A DNA stretch of 42,618 nt from NZ13-RE01 sp049718665 (GTDB lineage: Bacteria; Dictyoglomota; Dictyoglomia; Dictyoglomales; Dictyoglomaceae). Shown piece by piece: positions 33,597 through 40,772 of the stretch. The stretch covers positions 1 through 42,618 of the forward strand of contig JBNARO010000016.1 of assembly GCA_049718665.1 (NCBI GenBank), given 5' to 3'. The first letter of the stretch is position 1, and each line of letters opens with the position of its first letter. The notes beneath the pieces are model-generated. The model was not told the origin of the DNA. It did not search any database and saw nothing but the letters and a program-made list of their open reading frames with translations. Position numbers and translations under genes: made by a program.

Positions 33597-34975
33597 GGAA
33601 TAAATTCATCATAGTAATATTTGGTGGATTAGGGGATTTAGCAAGAAATAAGATATATCCAATTTTATTTAACTTGTATAAAAACTATCGCCTTTTAGGA
33701 TGCAGTAAAATAATAAGTACAGGAAGAAGACCACAGGTAGGACAAGAAGAATTTTATCAAATTCTTAAAGAGTCCGTTAAAACAAAAGACCCTAACTTTC
33801 TTTCTCTTTTCGAATTTGTAAAATTAGATTTAGAAAAACCTGAAGAGTATGGTGACTTAAAAGAAGTCCTCAAAAATTACAAAGAGGAAGAGCTTATTTT
33901 TTACTTAGCAACTCCTCCATTTACCTTTGAGAGTATAATAAAAAATTTAGGAGAATTTCTAAAGGATTTTTCTAATAAAAGGAAAATTGTCATTGAAAAA
34001 CCATTTGGCTATGATCTCACATCAGCTAAAAAACTAAATCACCTTTTAAGAAACTATTTCAAAGAAGAGGAAATATATCGAATAGATCATTTCCTCGGTA
34101 AAGAAACAGTCCAAAATATTTTTGGTTTGAGATTTTCTAATATCATATTTGAAGGCATTTGGAATAGAAACTTTATAGATCATGTACAAATTTCTGCCTT
34201 GGAGGATATAGGCGTTGAAGGAAGATTAGGATATTATGACAAAGTAGGAGCTTTAAGGGATATGATTCAAAACCATCTTATTCAAATACTTACTCTTATA
34301 GCCATAGAGCCACCTTGCTGTATTGATGAAAAAGCTATAAGAGATGAAAAGGTAAAAGTACTTAAAAGTATTAGAGAAATAAGATACGAAGAAGTGCCTA
34401 ATTTCGCAGTAAGAGGACAATATGAAGGATATCTGCAAGAAGAAAAACTTGTTAAATCAAATACAGAAACTTATTCCGCAGTTAAATTTTACATTGAAAA
34501 TATTAGATGGGATGGTGTTACTTTTTATTTAAGAACAGGAAAAAAACTAAAGAAGAAAGAGACTTCTGTCGTTATTGTATTTAAAAAAATTCCAGGACTT
34601 TTCTCAAAACTTTTAGATTGTATGCCTCAGGAAAATATTATTGGTTTTAAAATAGCTCCTGAAAATAAAATAGTTCTAAGTTTTCAAATTCGTCCCTTAG
34701 GAGGTAGCATACTTTCCTGTCCTATACCTACATCTATGGAGTGGAGTGGACCTAATATAGAAGCTTATGAAACCTTGTTCTTAGACATTATAGAAGGGGA
34801 TCAAAGCCTCTTTATAAGAGAAGATGAAATTGAAAAATCATGGGAAATAGTTCAACCAATTTTAGATTATTGGAAAGAAGATCCCAATATCCCAATATAC
34901 CCTCCTTTCTCTTTTGGTCCTAAAGAGGCAGAAGATTTTATTAGAAAAGATGGAAGAGAATGGAGGAATTTATAA
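33593..34975 (+). CDS. zwf: Glucose-6-phosphate 1-dehydrogenase
   Basis: A 460-residue enzyme oxidising glucose-6-phosphate to 6-phosphogluconolactone with NAD(P). The N-terminal coenzyme motif is FGGLGDLARNKIYP (9-22), slightly different from the usual GASGDL. The EKPFG motif is near 139 and the substrate/catalytic site RIDHFLGKE near 163-171. The rest is the large C-terminal beta-sheet domain with RTGKKLKKKE. The Gly-Gly-Leu-Gly loop is unusual but the glycine pattern is kept. It overlaps dcd by 4 bases and is followed by a DUF89 gene after 1 base. No 6-phosphogluconolactonase or gnd gene is adjacent. Confidence 0.93.
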   Translation: MRNKFIIVIFGGLGDLARNKIYPILFNLYKNYRLLGCSKIISTGRRPQVGQEEFYQILKESVKTKDPNFLSLFEFVKLDLEKPEEYGDLKEVLKNYKEEELIFYLATPPFTFESIIKNLGEFLKDFSNKRKIVIEKPFGYDLTSAKKLNHLLRNYFKEEEIYRIDHFLGKETVQNIFGLRFSNIIFEGIWNRNFIDHVQISALEDIGVEGRLGYYDKVGALRDMIQNHLIQILTLIAIEPPCCIDEKAIRDEKVKVLKSIREIRYEEVPNFAVRGQYEGYLQEEKLVKSNTETYSAVKFYIENIRWDGVTFYLRTGKKLKKKETSVVIVFKKIPGLFSKLLDCMPQENIIGFKIAPENKIVLSFQIRPLGGSILSCPIPTSMEWSGPNIEAYETLFLDIIEGDQSLFIREDEIEKSWEIVQPILDYWKEDPNIPIYPPFSFGPKEAEDFIRKDGREWRNL

Positions 34976-34976
34976 T

Positions 34977-35867
34977 ATGAGGACAAAACCCGAATGTTTT
35001 AGTTGTTTTTTAAATCAAGTTCTCTCCGCAGGAAAAAGAGTAACAAAGGATGAAGAGGTGTTAATAAATGCCATAAAAAAAGCGTCTGAAATTCTCCCTT
35101 ATCTTTCTATTAATGATTCTCCCGCATATAATACTTATCTTGTCTTAAAAAGAGGATATGAAATCTTGGGAAATAAAGATCCTTATTATGAAGAAAAGAG
35201 AAAATACAATAAGTTAGCTCTAAGTTTATATCCTACATTAAAAAATATAGTAAAAAATTCTAAGGATCCACTTCATACCGCTGTGAAAATCGCAATAGCG
35301 GGAAACATAATTGATCTTGGAATTGTAGATCTCTCAAAAATAAATATAGAGGAATATATAAAAATGGTTTTAGAGACTCCTTTACCTTTAGAGCATTACG
35401 AATATTTTAAAAGGGAAGTAGAAAAAGCAAAAAATATAGTTTATCTATTAGATAATGCTGGGGAAATTGTTTTTGATAAGATTCTTATAGAAGAATTAGA
35501 TGGAAAAAGAATTACTGCGATAGTAAGCGAGGGACCAATAATTAATGATGCCATGATGGAAGATGCTATTGAGGTAGGACTTACTCAGGTTTGTAATGTA
35601 ATTACTTCTGGTTCAGACACTGTAGGGAAAATCCCAGAATTGGGATCTGAGGAATTCAAATCCGCTTTGTATAACGCAGATGTAATCATTGCAAAGGGAC
35701 AAGGAAATTATGAAAATTTAGATGAAAAAGGATTAAACATATTTTTCTTATTAAAAGCAAAATGTGAAATAATAGCAAAAAGTCTTGGGATTAATTTTGG
35801 TGATTCCGCATTAGCATATGGTCCTATCTTGAGGAGGTGCCAAAATGCATTAAAGAATCATAATTAG
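34977..35867 (+). CDS. DUF89-family damage-control phosphatase
   Basis: A 296-residue protein from ATG 34977 (SD TGGAGG, one base after the zwf stop). An upstream in-frame start is inside zwf and not needed. The N-terminal zinc-like pair is PECFSCFLNQ. The family motifs are LLDNAGEIVFDKILIEEL (metal-binding Asp-Asn near 160), VSEGPIINDAM, and AKGQGNYENL. DUF89/ARMT1 proteins remove phosphate from damaged sugar phosphates such as fructose-1-phosphate or over-reactive by-products. Coupling with zwf and dcd suggests housekeeping of sugar phosphate or nucleotide pools. Confidence 0.88.
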   Translation: MRTKPECFSCFLNQVLSAGKRVTKDEEVLINAIKKASEILPYLSINDSPAYNTYLVLKRGYEILGNKDPYYEEKRKYNKLALSLYPTLKNIVKNSKDPLHTAVKIAIAGNIIDLGIVDLSKINIEEYIKMVLETPLPLEHYEYFKREVEKAKNIVYLLDNAGEIVFDKILIEELDGKRITAIVSEGPIINDAMMEDAIEVGLTQVCNVITSGSDTVGKIPELGSEEFKSALYNADVIIAKGQGNYENLDEKGLNIFFLLKAKCEIIAKSLGINFGDSALAYGPILRRCQNALKNHN

Positions 35868-35881
35868 GAGAGACCTTGTTT

Positions 35882-35910
35882 TTGACACAATATAAAGAAA
35901 ATGATAAACT
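35882..35910 (+). promoter_or_regulatory. Possible promoter of the radical SAM/SPASM gene
   Basis: A perfect -35 TTGACA (35882-35887) is followed after 17 bases by TAAACT (35905-35910). A start of transcription near 35917 would leave ATG 35927 only about 10 bases into the mRNA. Confidence 0.4.
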
Positions 35911-35926
35911 TTATATACTCTAAAAT

Positions 35927-36928
35927 ATGCAAAATAAAGGAGGTGATATATTCCTATACATAATCTGGATTTTAGATTCGAAATGTAATTTAAATTGCTC
36001 TCATTGTTATGTGCATTCCCGAGGATGGGAGAGAAAGATTTCCAAAGAGAGAGGATTAAAATTAATAGAAGAGGCAAAAAGAGCAGACTTTAAAGGAATT
36101 GATTTTACAGGGGGAGAGCCCCTTTTAATACCAGAAATATTCGATTATATTAAAAAGGCAAAAGAAGTAGGGCTTGAAGTTTCTATAAACTCTAATGCTC
36201 TTCTTTTAAATAAAGATATAGTAAAATTCCTAAAGGAGTATGAAGTATTTGTCTACATATCTGTAGATGGTCCTAATAAAGAAAGCTATGAAAAGATAAG
36301 AGGAAAGAATACCTTTGAAAATCTTGTTAAAAATTTAGAACTAATTAAAGAGGAATCCTTAGAGTATTCTATAATTTTCTCTATTTCCTCTTTAAATTAT
36401 AATTTTGCGAAGGATATGGTCTCCTTTGCTAAGGATTTTTCTGCAAAATCTTTATGCATGATTCCTGTAATACCCGCAGGAGAAGCAAAAAGGACAAGGG
36501 TTTACATTGATTCCTCTTTACTTATTAGTACTATAAAAGAAGTAAAGGAAGAAGCAGAAAGGTTAAAATATCCTGTAGAGGTTTGGTGTGCTTCATTTTT
36601 AAAATTATTCTTTGATTCTCCTTATCTTATTATAGACGAATGTCCTATTTTTGACCTTTTAGATATTTCACCTTCTGGAGATATTTTGATATGTGATGTA
36701 ATTGATAATCCTTTGTCAGAAATAAGAACAAAATCTCTTCTTTCTGCTATAAATGAAGTTAAAAATCATCCTCTATATAAACTTATTTTAGAGAGAAAGG
36801 AAAATTGTACAGGATGTAAGATAAAAGACTTTTGCAGAGGAGGATGCTACGCAAGAGCCCTTATATTTTACAATGACTTTTCTAAGAAGGATCCTTTGTG
36901 TCCTAAGGTTTTAACTCCTGTAGGTTAA
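35927..36928 (+). CDS. Radical SAM protein with C-terminal SPASM-like cysteines
   Basis: A 333-residue protein. The cluster motif is CNLNCSHC near residues 18-25 with FTGGEPL near 60-66. A C-terminal set of cysteines follows (DECPIFDLLDISPSGDILICD, then CTGCKIKDFCRGGC and a last Cys), as in SPASM/PqqE- and heme-d1-like enzymes, which modify peptides or haems. No precursor peptide gene is recognisable next to it. The start is odd: the only ATG (35927) has no ribosome site, while a near-perfect AAAGGAGGTGAT lies inside the reading frame at 35936-35947 with no ATG, GTG or TTG after it. The start codon may have been lost, or an unusual codon is used. Confidence 0.8.
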   Translation: MQNKGGDIFLYIIWILDSKCNLNCSHCYVHSRGWERKISKERGLKLIEEAKRADFKGIDFTGGEPLLIPEIFDYIKKAKEVGLEVSINSNALLLNKDIVKFLKEYEVFVYISVDGPNKESYEKIRGKNTFENLVKNLELIKEESLEYSIIFSISSLNYNFAKDMVSFAKDFSAKSLCMIPVIPAGEAKRTRVYIDSSLLISTIKEVKEEAERLKYPVEVWCASFLKLFFDSPYLIIDECPIFDLLDISPSGDILICDVIDNPLSEIRTKSLLSAINEVKNHPLYKLILERKENCTGCKIKDFCRGGCYARALIFYNDFSKKDPLCPKVLTPVG

Positions 36929-36999
36929 TTTTCGTAATCTTTTTCTAGGACCTTTTCTACCATCTCTCCTAAGAATCTGTAAAGGGATAAAATAGTAAA

Positions 37000-37544
37000 T
37001 CTCTCTAATATATAATGCATATAAAAGAGCAGATTTCATATCCTCTATACTCCAAATAATGAGCAATATGATGCTCTAATCCCAAAGCAAGTCTTGAGTT
37101 TCCAACAATTGCCATGAGCTCCCCTGATCTTAAAGGTTTTATCACAAATTTCCATCATCTCCTTTACTACATCCATATCAATTTTTTCTTCTGTTAAAAC
37201 ATGAGAAACTTGCCAATCTGAAAGGGCAGAATATTTTCCCATAAGGTCCCCAAATCCCGCTATGGTGAGAATTTTAGGAGAGTTTTCTATAACTTCCATG
37301 TTTACAAATATCTTCTCAGGAGAAATAGAGAGAACAGTAAGTTTCAATCCATCAATAGTAAGAGGAGCAACTGACGATGCATATCCATCCATAGATGGTG
37401 CAGTGGGAACAGAATATAAATCTTAATTTTTGATGCTTCCAGATCCTAACATATAATAAAAGGAACTTCTTTTTGTTCCTCCAAAAACCTAACAAGTTCC
37501 TTATAATCCTCATCCCATATTAATGTCACTGCTCTTTCCATCAT
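37000..37544 (-). pseudogene. Broken glycerol-1-phosphate dehydrogenase (AraM/EgsA-like)
   Basis: The minus strand holds three successive pieces of one family in different frames. First, near 37544-37430, comes ELVRFLEEQKEVPFII, then in a shifted frame Gly-Ser-Gly-Ser-Ile-Lys-Asn (NAD motif GSGTIND) and a stop. Next, from about 37415 to 37140, are SVPTAPSMDGYASSVAPLTIDG and AGFGDLMGKYSALSDWQVSHVL. Then, shifted again from about 37120 to 37050, comes MAIVGNSRLALGLEHHIAHYLE. These are the substrate and metal-binding hallmarks of AraM-type dehydrogenases, which make glycerol-1-phosphate. At least two frameshifts, one stop and an internal loss of about 20 codons show that it is dead. It may continue toward 36935. 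Confidence 0.8.
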
Positions 37545-37608
37545 GTTTTTAGTATACCACAATGTCGCCCACCTTATCTATTTATTTAATGGAAGGAGGT
37601 GAAAAAAG

Positions 37609-37830
37609 ATGGCAGTAAATTCTATCCCTTATAACTCTCGCTTAATTTTAAGAGTCCAAGTAGGAGCTCAGCAAGGGAATCCTGTAGTAAGAAGTAGAAG
37701 CTTTAACAACATAAAACCTACTGCAGATGACTCCTCTGTATTTGCTATTGCACAAAAATTAGCAAGTTTACAGAAATATCCCTTAGTAAAAATTATAAGG
37801 ACCAATGACGAAGAGTTAGTTGAGATGTAG
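37609..37830 (+). CDS. DUF1659 protein
   Basis: A 73-residue protein with the DUF1659 pattern (LILRVQVG, then RSRSFNNIKPTADDSSVFAIAQKLASLQKYPL). The family is known from Firmicutes, where its function is unknown and it often lies next to DUF2922. Predicted secondary structure: two strands, a helix, one strand. SD GGAGGTG, eight bases before ATG. It is the first gene of a five-gene cassette. Confidence 0.85.
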   Translation: MAVNSIPYNSRLILRVQVGAQQGNPVVRSRSFNNIKPTADDSSVFAIAQKLASLQKYPLVKIIRTNDEELVEM

Positions 37831-37846
37831 AAAGGAGGTGAAAAAA

Positions 37847-38077
37847 GTGGCAAATTTTTCTTCACGAAAGTATATAAGACTTGTTTTCGTAGATAGTGGT
37901 GGAAGCAATTTTACATTAAGAATTCCTGATCCCAAAGATAATATAACGGAACAAGAGCTTTTGGAAGCTATGGATCTAATTATATCCCAAAATATCTTTC
38001 AGGGAAGAACTGGAGACTTAATAGGAAAAGTAGATGCAAGAGTTATAGAGACAAATATTAGCGACTATTATGATTAA
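37847..38077 (+). CDS. DUF2922 protein
   Basis: A 76-residue protein. The start is GTG 37847, chosen because AAAGGAGGTG lies directly before it; an upstream TTG is inside the previous gene. It shows the DUF2922 pattern: FVDSGGSNFTLRIPDPKDNITEQELLEAMDLIISQNIF and GKVDARVIET. It is similar in size and strand-helix order to the DUF1659 product, so the two may be diverged partners of one fold. Function unknown. Confidence 0.85.
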   Translation: MANFSSRKYIRLVFVDSGGSNFTLRIPDPKDNITEQELLEAMDLIISQNIFQGRTGDLIGKVDARVIETNISDYYD

Positions 38078-38080
38078 TTC

Positions 38081-38103
38081 TACGGCGGGGTAGTCCCGCC
38101 GTA
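38081..38103 (+). terminator. Very GC-rich hairpin inside the small-protein cassette
   Basis: TACGGCGGG (38081-38089) and CCCGCCGTA (38095-38103) form a perfect 9-bp stem around GTAGT. It begins 4 bases after the DUF2922 stop and ends 3 bases before the next ribosome site AGGAGG. No T run follows, so an RNA-processing or stability element, or an attenuator, is as likely as a terminator. Confidence 0.55.
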
Positions 38104-38120
38104 CCCTTAGGAGGAATAAA

Positions 38121-38351
38121 ATGTTTGAGAGTTTAGTCAAAAGGTTACAATTTAAATTCAGTTTTCTATATCAAACTTTTCCTAATTATACATGCAAAAT
38201 TTGTAAAAACAAAAAGAATTTTATGTTTTTTATAGATGATATGCCCATATGTCCCGAATGTCTTCCTACCTTCTTTGAGAAAGAGCTTCTTCCTTTAATC
38301 ATCTCCAAAATAATACTTGCTTTGGAAAGGGAGGAGATAAAAAATGCCTGA
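38121..38351 (+). CDS. Small zinc-ribbon-like protein
   Basis: A 76-residue protein I cannot place in a named family. Two CxxC pairs (CKIC near residue 25 and CPEC near 44) are separated by about 16 residues and look like a zinc ribbon. An aromatic N-terminus and a hydrophobic helix (KELLPLIISKIILALEREEI) follow. SD AGGAGG. The end overlaps the start of the M15 peptidase gene by 8 bases. Confidence 0.75.
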   Translation: MFESLVKRLQFKFSFLYQTFPNYTCKICKNKKNFMFFIDDMPICPECLPTFFEKELLPLIISKIILALEREEIKNA

Positions 38352-38679
38352 TATAAATGAGATAAAAATATCTCCACATTTTTTATTAAAAGATTTTCAA
38401 TGTAAATGCTGTGGACAAGTTAAGCTTCATCCAAATCTTTTAGAAAAGATGGAGAAATTATGGGAGAAAACAAATGGAAAATTCAGGATAACAAGTGGCT
38501 ATAGATGTGAGAAACATAATAAAGAGGTAGGGGGAGTAATAAACTCAAAACATACAAAAGGACTTGCCTGCGATATAACTTCTGAAAATATAAATAAAAC
38601 TTATGAAATTTTGAAAGAATTAGGTTTTAATTTTATAAAGCTTAATATGAAGAAAAATTATATACATGTTGAATTGTAA
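38344..38679 (+). CDS. M15-family peptidase (endolysin-like)
   Basis: A 111-residue protein resembling M15 D-Ala-D-Ala/L-Ala-D-Glu carboxypeptidases. The core is FRITSGYRCEKHNKEVGG, then SKHTKGLACDI with zinc ligands His70 and Asp77, and a C-terminal IHVEL with His108. It has no signal peptide and only one domain, as in phage endolysins and unlike exported cell-wall enzymes. A Cys pattern near residues 20-23 (CKCC) is unusual. It overlaps the zinc-ribbon gene and is followed after 24 bases by the YvrJ gene. Confidence 0.82.
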   Translation: MPDINEIKISPHFLLKDFQCKCCGQVKLHPNLLEKMEKLWEKTNGKFRITSGYRCEKHNKEVGGVINSKHTKGLACDITSENINKTYEILKELGFNFIKLNMKKNYIHVEL

Positions 38680-38703
38680 ACCACAAAGAAAGGGGGTAAA
38701 AAA

Positions 38704-38853
38704 ATGGATATTTCATGGATACAAATAATAAGCAATTTAGGCTTTCCCATAGTGGTTTCTTTGATTTTACTTTTGAAGATAGAGCATAAATTGGACGATT
38801 TAACAAGAGCAATTCAGGACTTGTCTCAGGCAATAATAAGTTTAAAGTCATGA
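38704..38853 (+). CDS. YvrJ-family small membrane protein (holin-like)
   Basis: A 49-residue protein too short for most gene callers. It has the YvrJ form: one hydrophobic segment at residues 10-24 (NLGFPIVVSLILLL), then a charged amphipathic helix KIEHKLDDLTRAIQDLSQAI. SD AAAGGGGG, eight bases before ATG. The layout resembles BhlA/UviB-type holins, one membrane helix and a charged tail. Next to an exportless peptidoglycan hydrolase this invites a holin-endolysin reading, but YvrJ function is not established. Confidence 0.8.
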   Translation: MDISWIQIISNLGFPIVVSLILLLKIEHKLDDLTRAIQDLSQAIISLKS

Positions 38854-38861
38854 TTAGATTG

Positions 38862-38895
38862 GGGATTGGGATTAAAATTATAAAATCCCAATCCC
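38862..38895. terminator. Hairpin between YvrJ and the WYL regulator genes
   Basis: GGGATTGGGATT (38862-38873) pairs with AATCCCAATCCC (38884-38895), with a 10-base AT-rich loop. It lies 8 bases after the YvrJ stop and covers the last codons of the convergent WYL gene. Confidence 0.6.
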
Positions 38896-39873
38896 ATATA
38901 TTTCCTTTAATTTCTCAATTTCTTTTCTAATCTCTTCCCTTAGAAACTCTGGTTCCAAGACCTCTGCGTGAGAACCATAGCTCATTATCCATCTTTTTAT
39001 CTCTTCAGAATTTGCGGTTATCTCTAAAATGATTTCTCCATTGTCAAGTTCTTGAATTTTTTGAGTTTCATGCCAAATTCTTTCCTTTATCCATCTTGCT
39101 TGATAATCATCAAATCTTATTTTCACTTTTACAGGTTCTCCTTTATACATTCTGAAGGCACTATTTAGATATTCTCTAATATTGAAATCCTTAGGAATGT
39201 CAAAACTTTCATCCAAAATTTTTATATTCTCAATCCTATCTAATGCAAAATCTCTAACTTCTTTTCTCAAATGGCAATACCCACAGAAATACCAAACTCC
39301 TTCATAGTTGTATATGTGATAGGGATCTACTTTTCTTGTTTTTCTTTTTCCAGATGTTATAGTATAGTATTCTATCAATACTCTTTTTTTCTCTCTTATA
39401 GCTTTGAATATCTTGTCAAAGGTATCTTTAATATTTACTTTCATTTTTATAGGAAAAAGGGATACAGAAAGAGCCATATCTAAGGTTTTGGAATCTAAGG
39501 AAATTTTATCAGTGAATAACTCCTCTAACTTTTTCCCCAGATTTTCAAAATCTTCTTCTAAGGGAGTATTTTTAAATTGATGAAAGAGGTTTGCACTAAT
39601 CATTAGAGCCATGACTTCTCCAGAAGTTAGGGGTGGGAAAGGAAAGGAGCATTTTTCACTAAAATAATATCCTCCCTTTCTTCTATCATATTCTAAGGGA
39701 AGTTTATAACCATCTCTTAAAGTTTTAATATCTCTTTTAATAGTTCTTTCACTTACCTCTTCCCCTAATTCCTCTGAAATTTCCCTTATTAATCTTTTTA
39801 AGCTGGGATAATTTCCTCGCTGAATTTTTGAAAAGATTGTATAGAGCCTTAAAAGAACCCCTCTCTTTTTCAA
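38878..39873 (-). CDS. HTH/WYL-domain transcriptional regulator
   Basis: A 331-residue regulator: a DeoR-like winged HTH (about 5-65; RLYTIFSKIQRGNYPS, SERTIKRDIKTLRDGY), a linker, and a WYL domain (about 155-235; VLIEYYTITSGKRKTRKVDPYHIYNYEGVWYFCGYC, then FALDRIENI). A WCX-type C-terminal domain follows (ARWIKERIW, EEIKRWIMSYGSHAEVLEP). WYL proteins bind nucleic-acid ligands or small molecules and often control defence or DNA-damage genes. It is convergent with the YvrJ/M15 cassette. There is no sign of an operon with HflC, which ends 54 bp away. Confidence 0.88.
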   Translation of the reverse strand: MKKRGVLLRLYTIFSKIQRGNYPSLKRLIREISEELGEEVSERTIKRDIKTLRDGYKLPLEYDRRKGGYYFSEKCSFPFPPLTSGEVMALMISANLFHQFKNTPLEEDFENLGKKLEELFTDKISLDSKTLDMALSVSLFPIKMKVNIKDTFDKIFKAIREKKRVLIEYYTITSGKRKTRKVDPYHIYNYEGVWYFCGYCHLRKEVRDFALDRIENIKILDESFDIPKDFNIREYLNSAFRMYKGEPVKVKIRFDDYQARWIKERIWHETQKIQELDNGEIILEITANSEEIKRWIMSYGSHAEVLEPEFLREEIRKEIEKLKEIYGIGIL

Positions 39874-39926
39874 TTTTCAATCTCTCCTTTAAAAACTTAC
39901 ATGTATAAATGGTAATTTAGGATGAA

Positions 39927-40772
39927 TCACTTATTTCTCAAATACTTAAATATCTCTGAATCTGGTGTAATAATTAGCACATTTCCTGGCAAGGTCTTTT
40001 TATAAACTTCTAAACTCTTTAAAAACTGATAAAATTCTGGATTGGAAGATAGTGCGTTCTGTAGAATTCTACCAGCCTCAGCCTCTCCACTTCCCCTCAA
40101 TTCTTGAGCTTTCCTATAAGCTTTAGAAAGAATAACTACTCTTTTTTTCTCAGCTTCAGATTTTATTCTCTGGGCTTCTCTTTGTCCCTCCGCTCTATAA
40201 AGAGCAGCTTGTCTTTCTCTTTCAGCAATCATTGAATCATATATTTTTCTTAGATTCTCTTCAGGAACAGAAACTCTTTTCATTCTTACAGTACTTATCT
40301 CAATTCCAAGTTCCTTTACCTTTTCTTGAGAAGATTTTGTAACTTCTTCAAATACTTCCTCTCTCTTAATAGAGACAATATCATCAAAATCGTACTGTCC
40401 AACCACCCTTCTCATCTCACTATATATAATATCATCAAGCCTTGCTTGAGCCCCTATTTCATTTCTAACAGTCTTTAAGAATAAAATAGGGTCGGAAATT
40501 TTAAATAAAGCAAAGGAATCAAGAATCATGGACTTTTTATCCTTAGTCACCACTAAGGTTGGTTCTGAATCGTATTCCAGTATTCTTTTCTCAAAAAATA
40601 CAACTTCTTGTATAAATGGTTTTTTAAAATATAATCCTGGCTTATGAACTACCCTTACTGGCTTTCCAAATTCTAAAACTACCGCCTGCTTGGTTACATC
40701 CACTATAAAAGTAGAAACTAAAAACCCAAAACCCAATAAAACTAATACTATTATCACAACTCCCATTTTCAT
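39927..40772 (-). CDS. hflC: Membrane protease modulator HflC
   Basis: A 281-residue SPFH (band 7) protein with an N-terminal membrane segment (about 4-24), an SPFH domain (about 25-190; KQAVVLEFGKPVRVVHKPGLYFKKPF) and a long coiled coil of RAEGQREAQRIKSEAEKKR type. With HflK it forms a membrane cage around the FtsH protease and modulates its activity. Its start overlaps the hflK stop (ATGA). Length is slightly below the 330 residues of the E. coli protein because the tail is shorter. Confidence 0.9.
   Translation of the reverse strand: MKMGVVIIVLVLLGFGFLVSTFIVDVTKQAVVLEFGKPVRVVHKPGLYFKKPFIQEVVFFEKRILEYDSEPTLVVTKDKKSMILDSFALFKISDPILFLKTVRNEIGAQARLDDIIYSEMRRVVGQYDFDDIVSIKREEVFEEVTKSSQEKVKELGIEISTVRMKRVSVPEENLRKIYDSMIAERERQAALYRAEGQREAQRIKSEAEKKRVVILSKAYRKAQELRGSGEAEAGRILQNALSSNPEFYQFLKSLEVYKKTLPGNVLIITPDSEIFKYLRNK

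Noticed and set aside
37609..38853. Complete prophage or tailocin
   Set aside because: No capsid, tail, portal, integrase or terminase gene lies near. Only lysis-like proteins are present.
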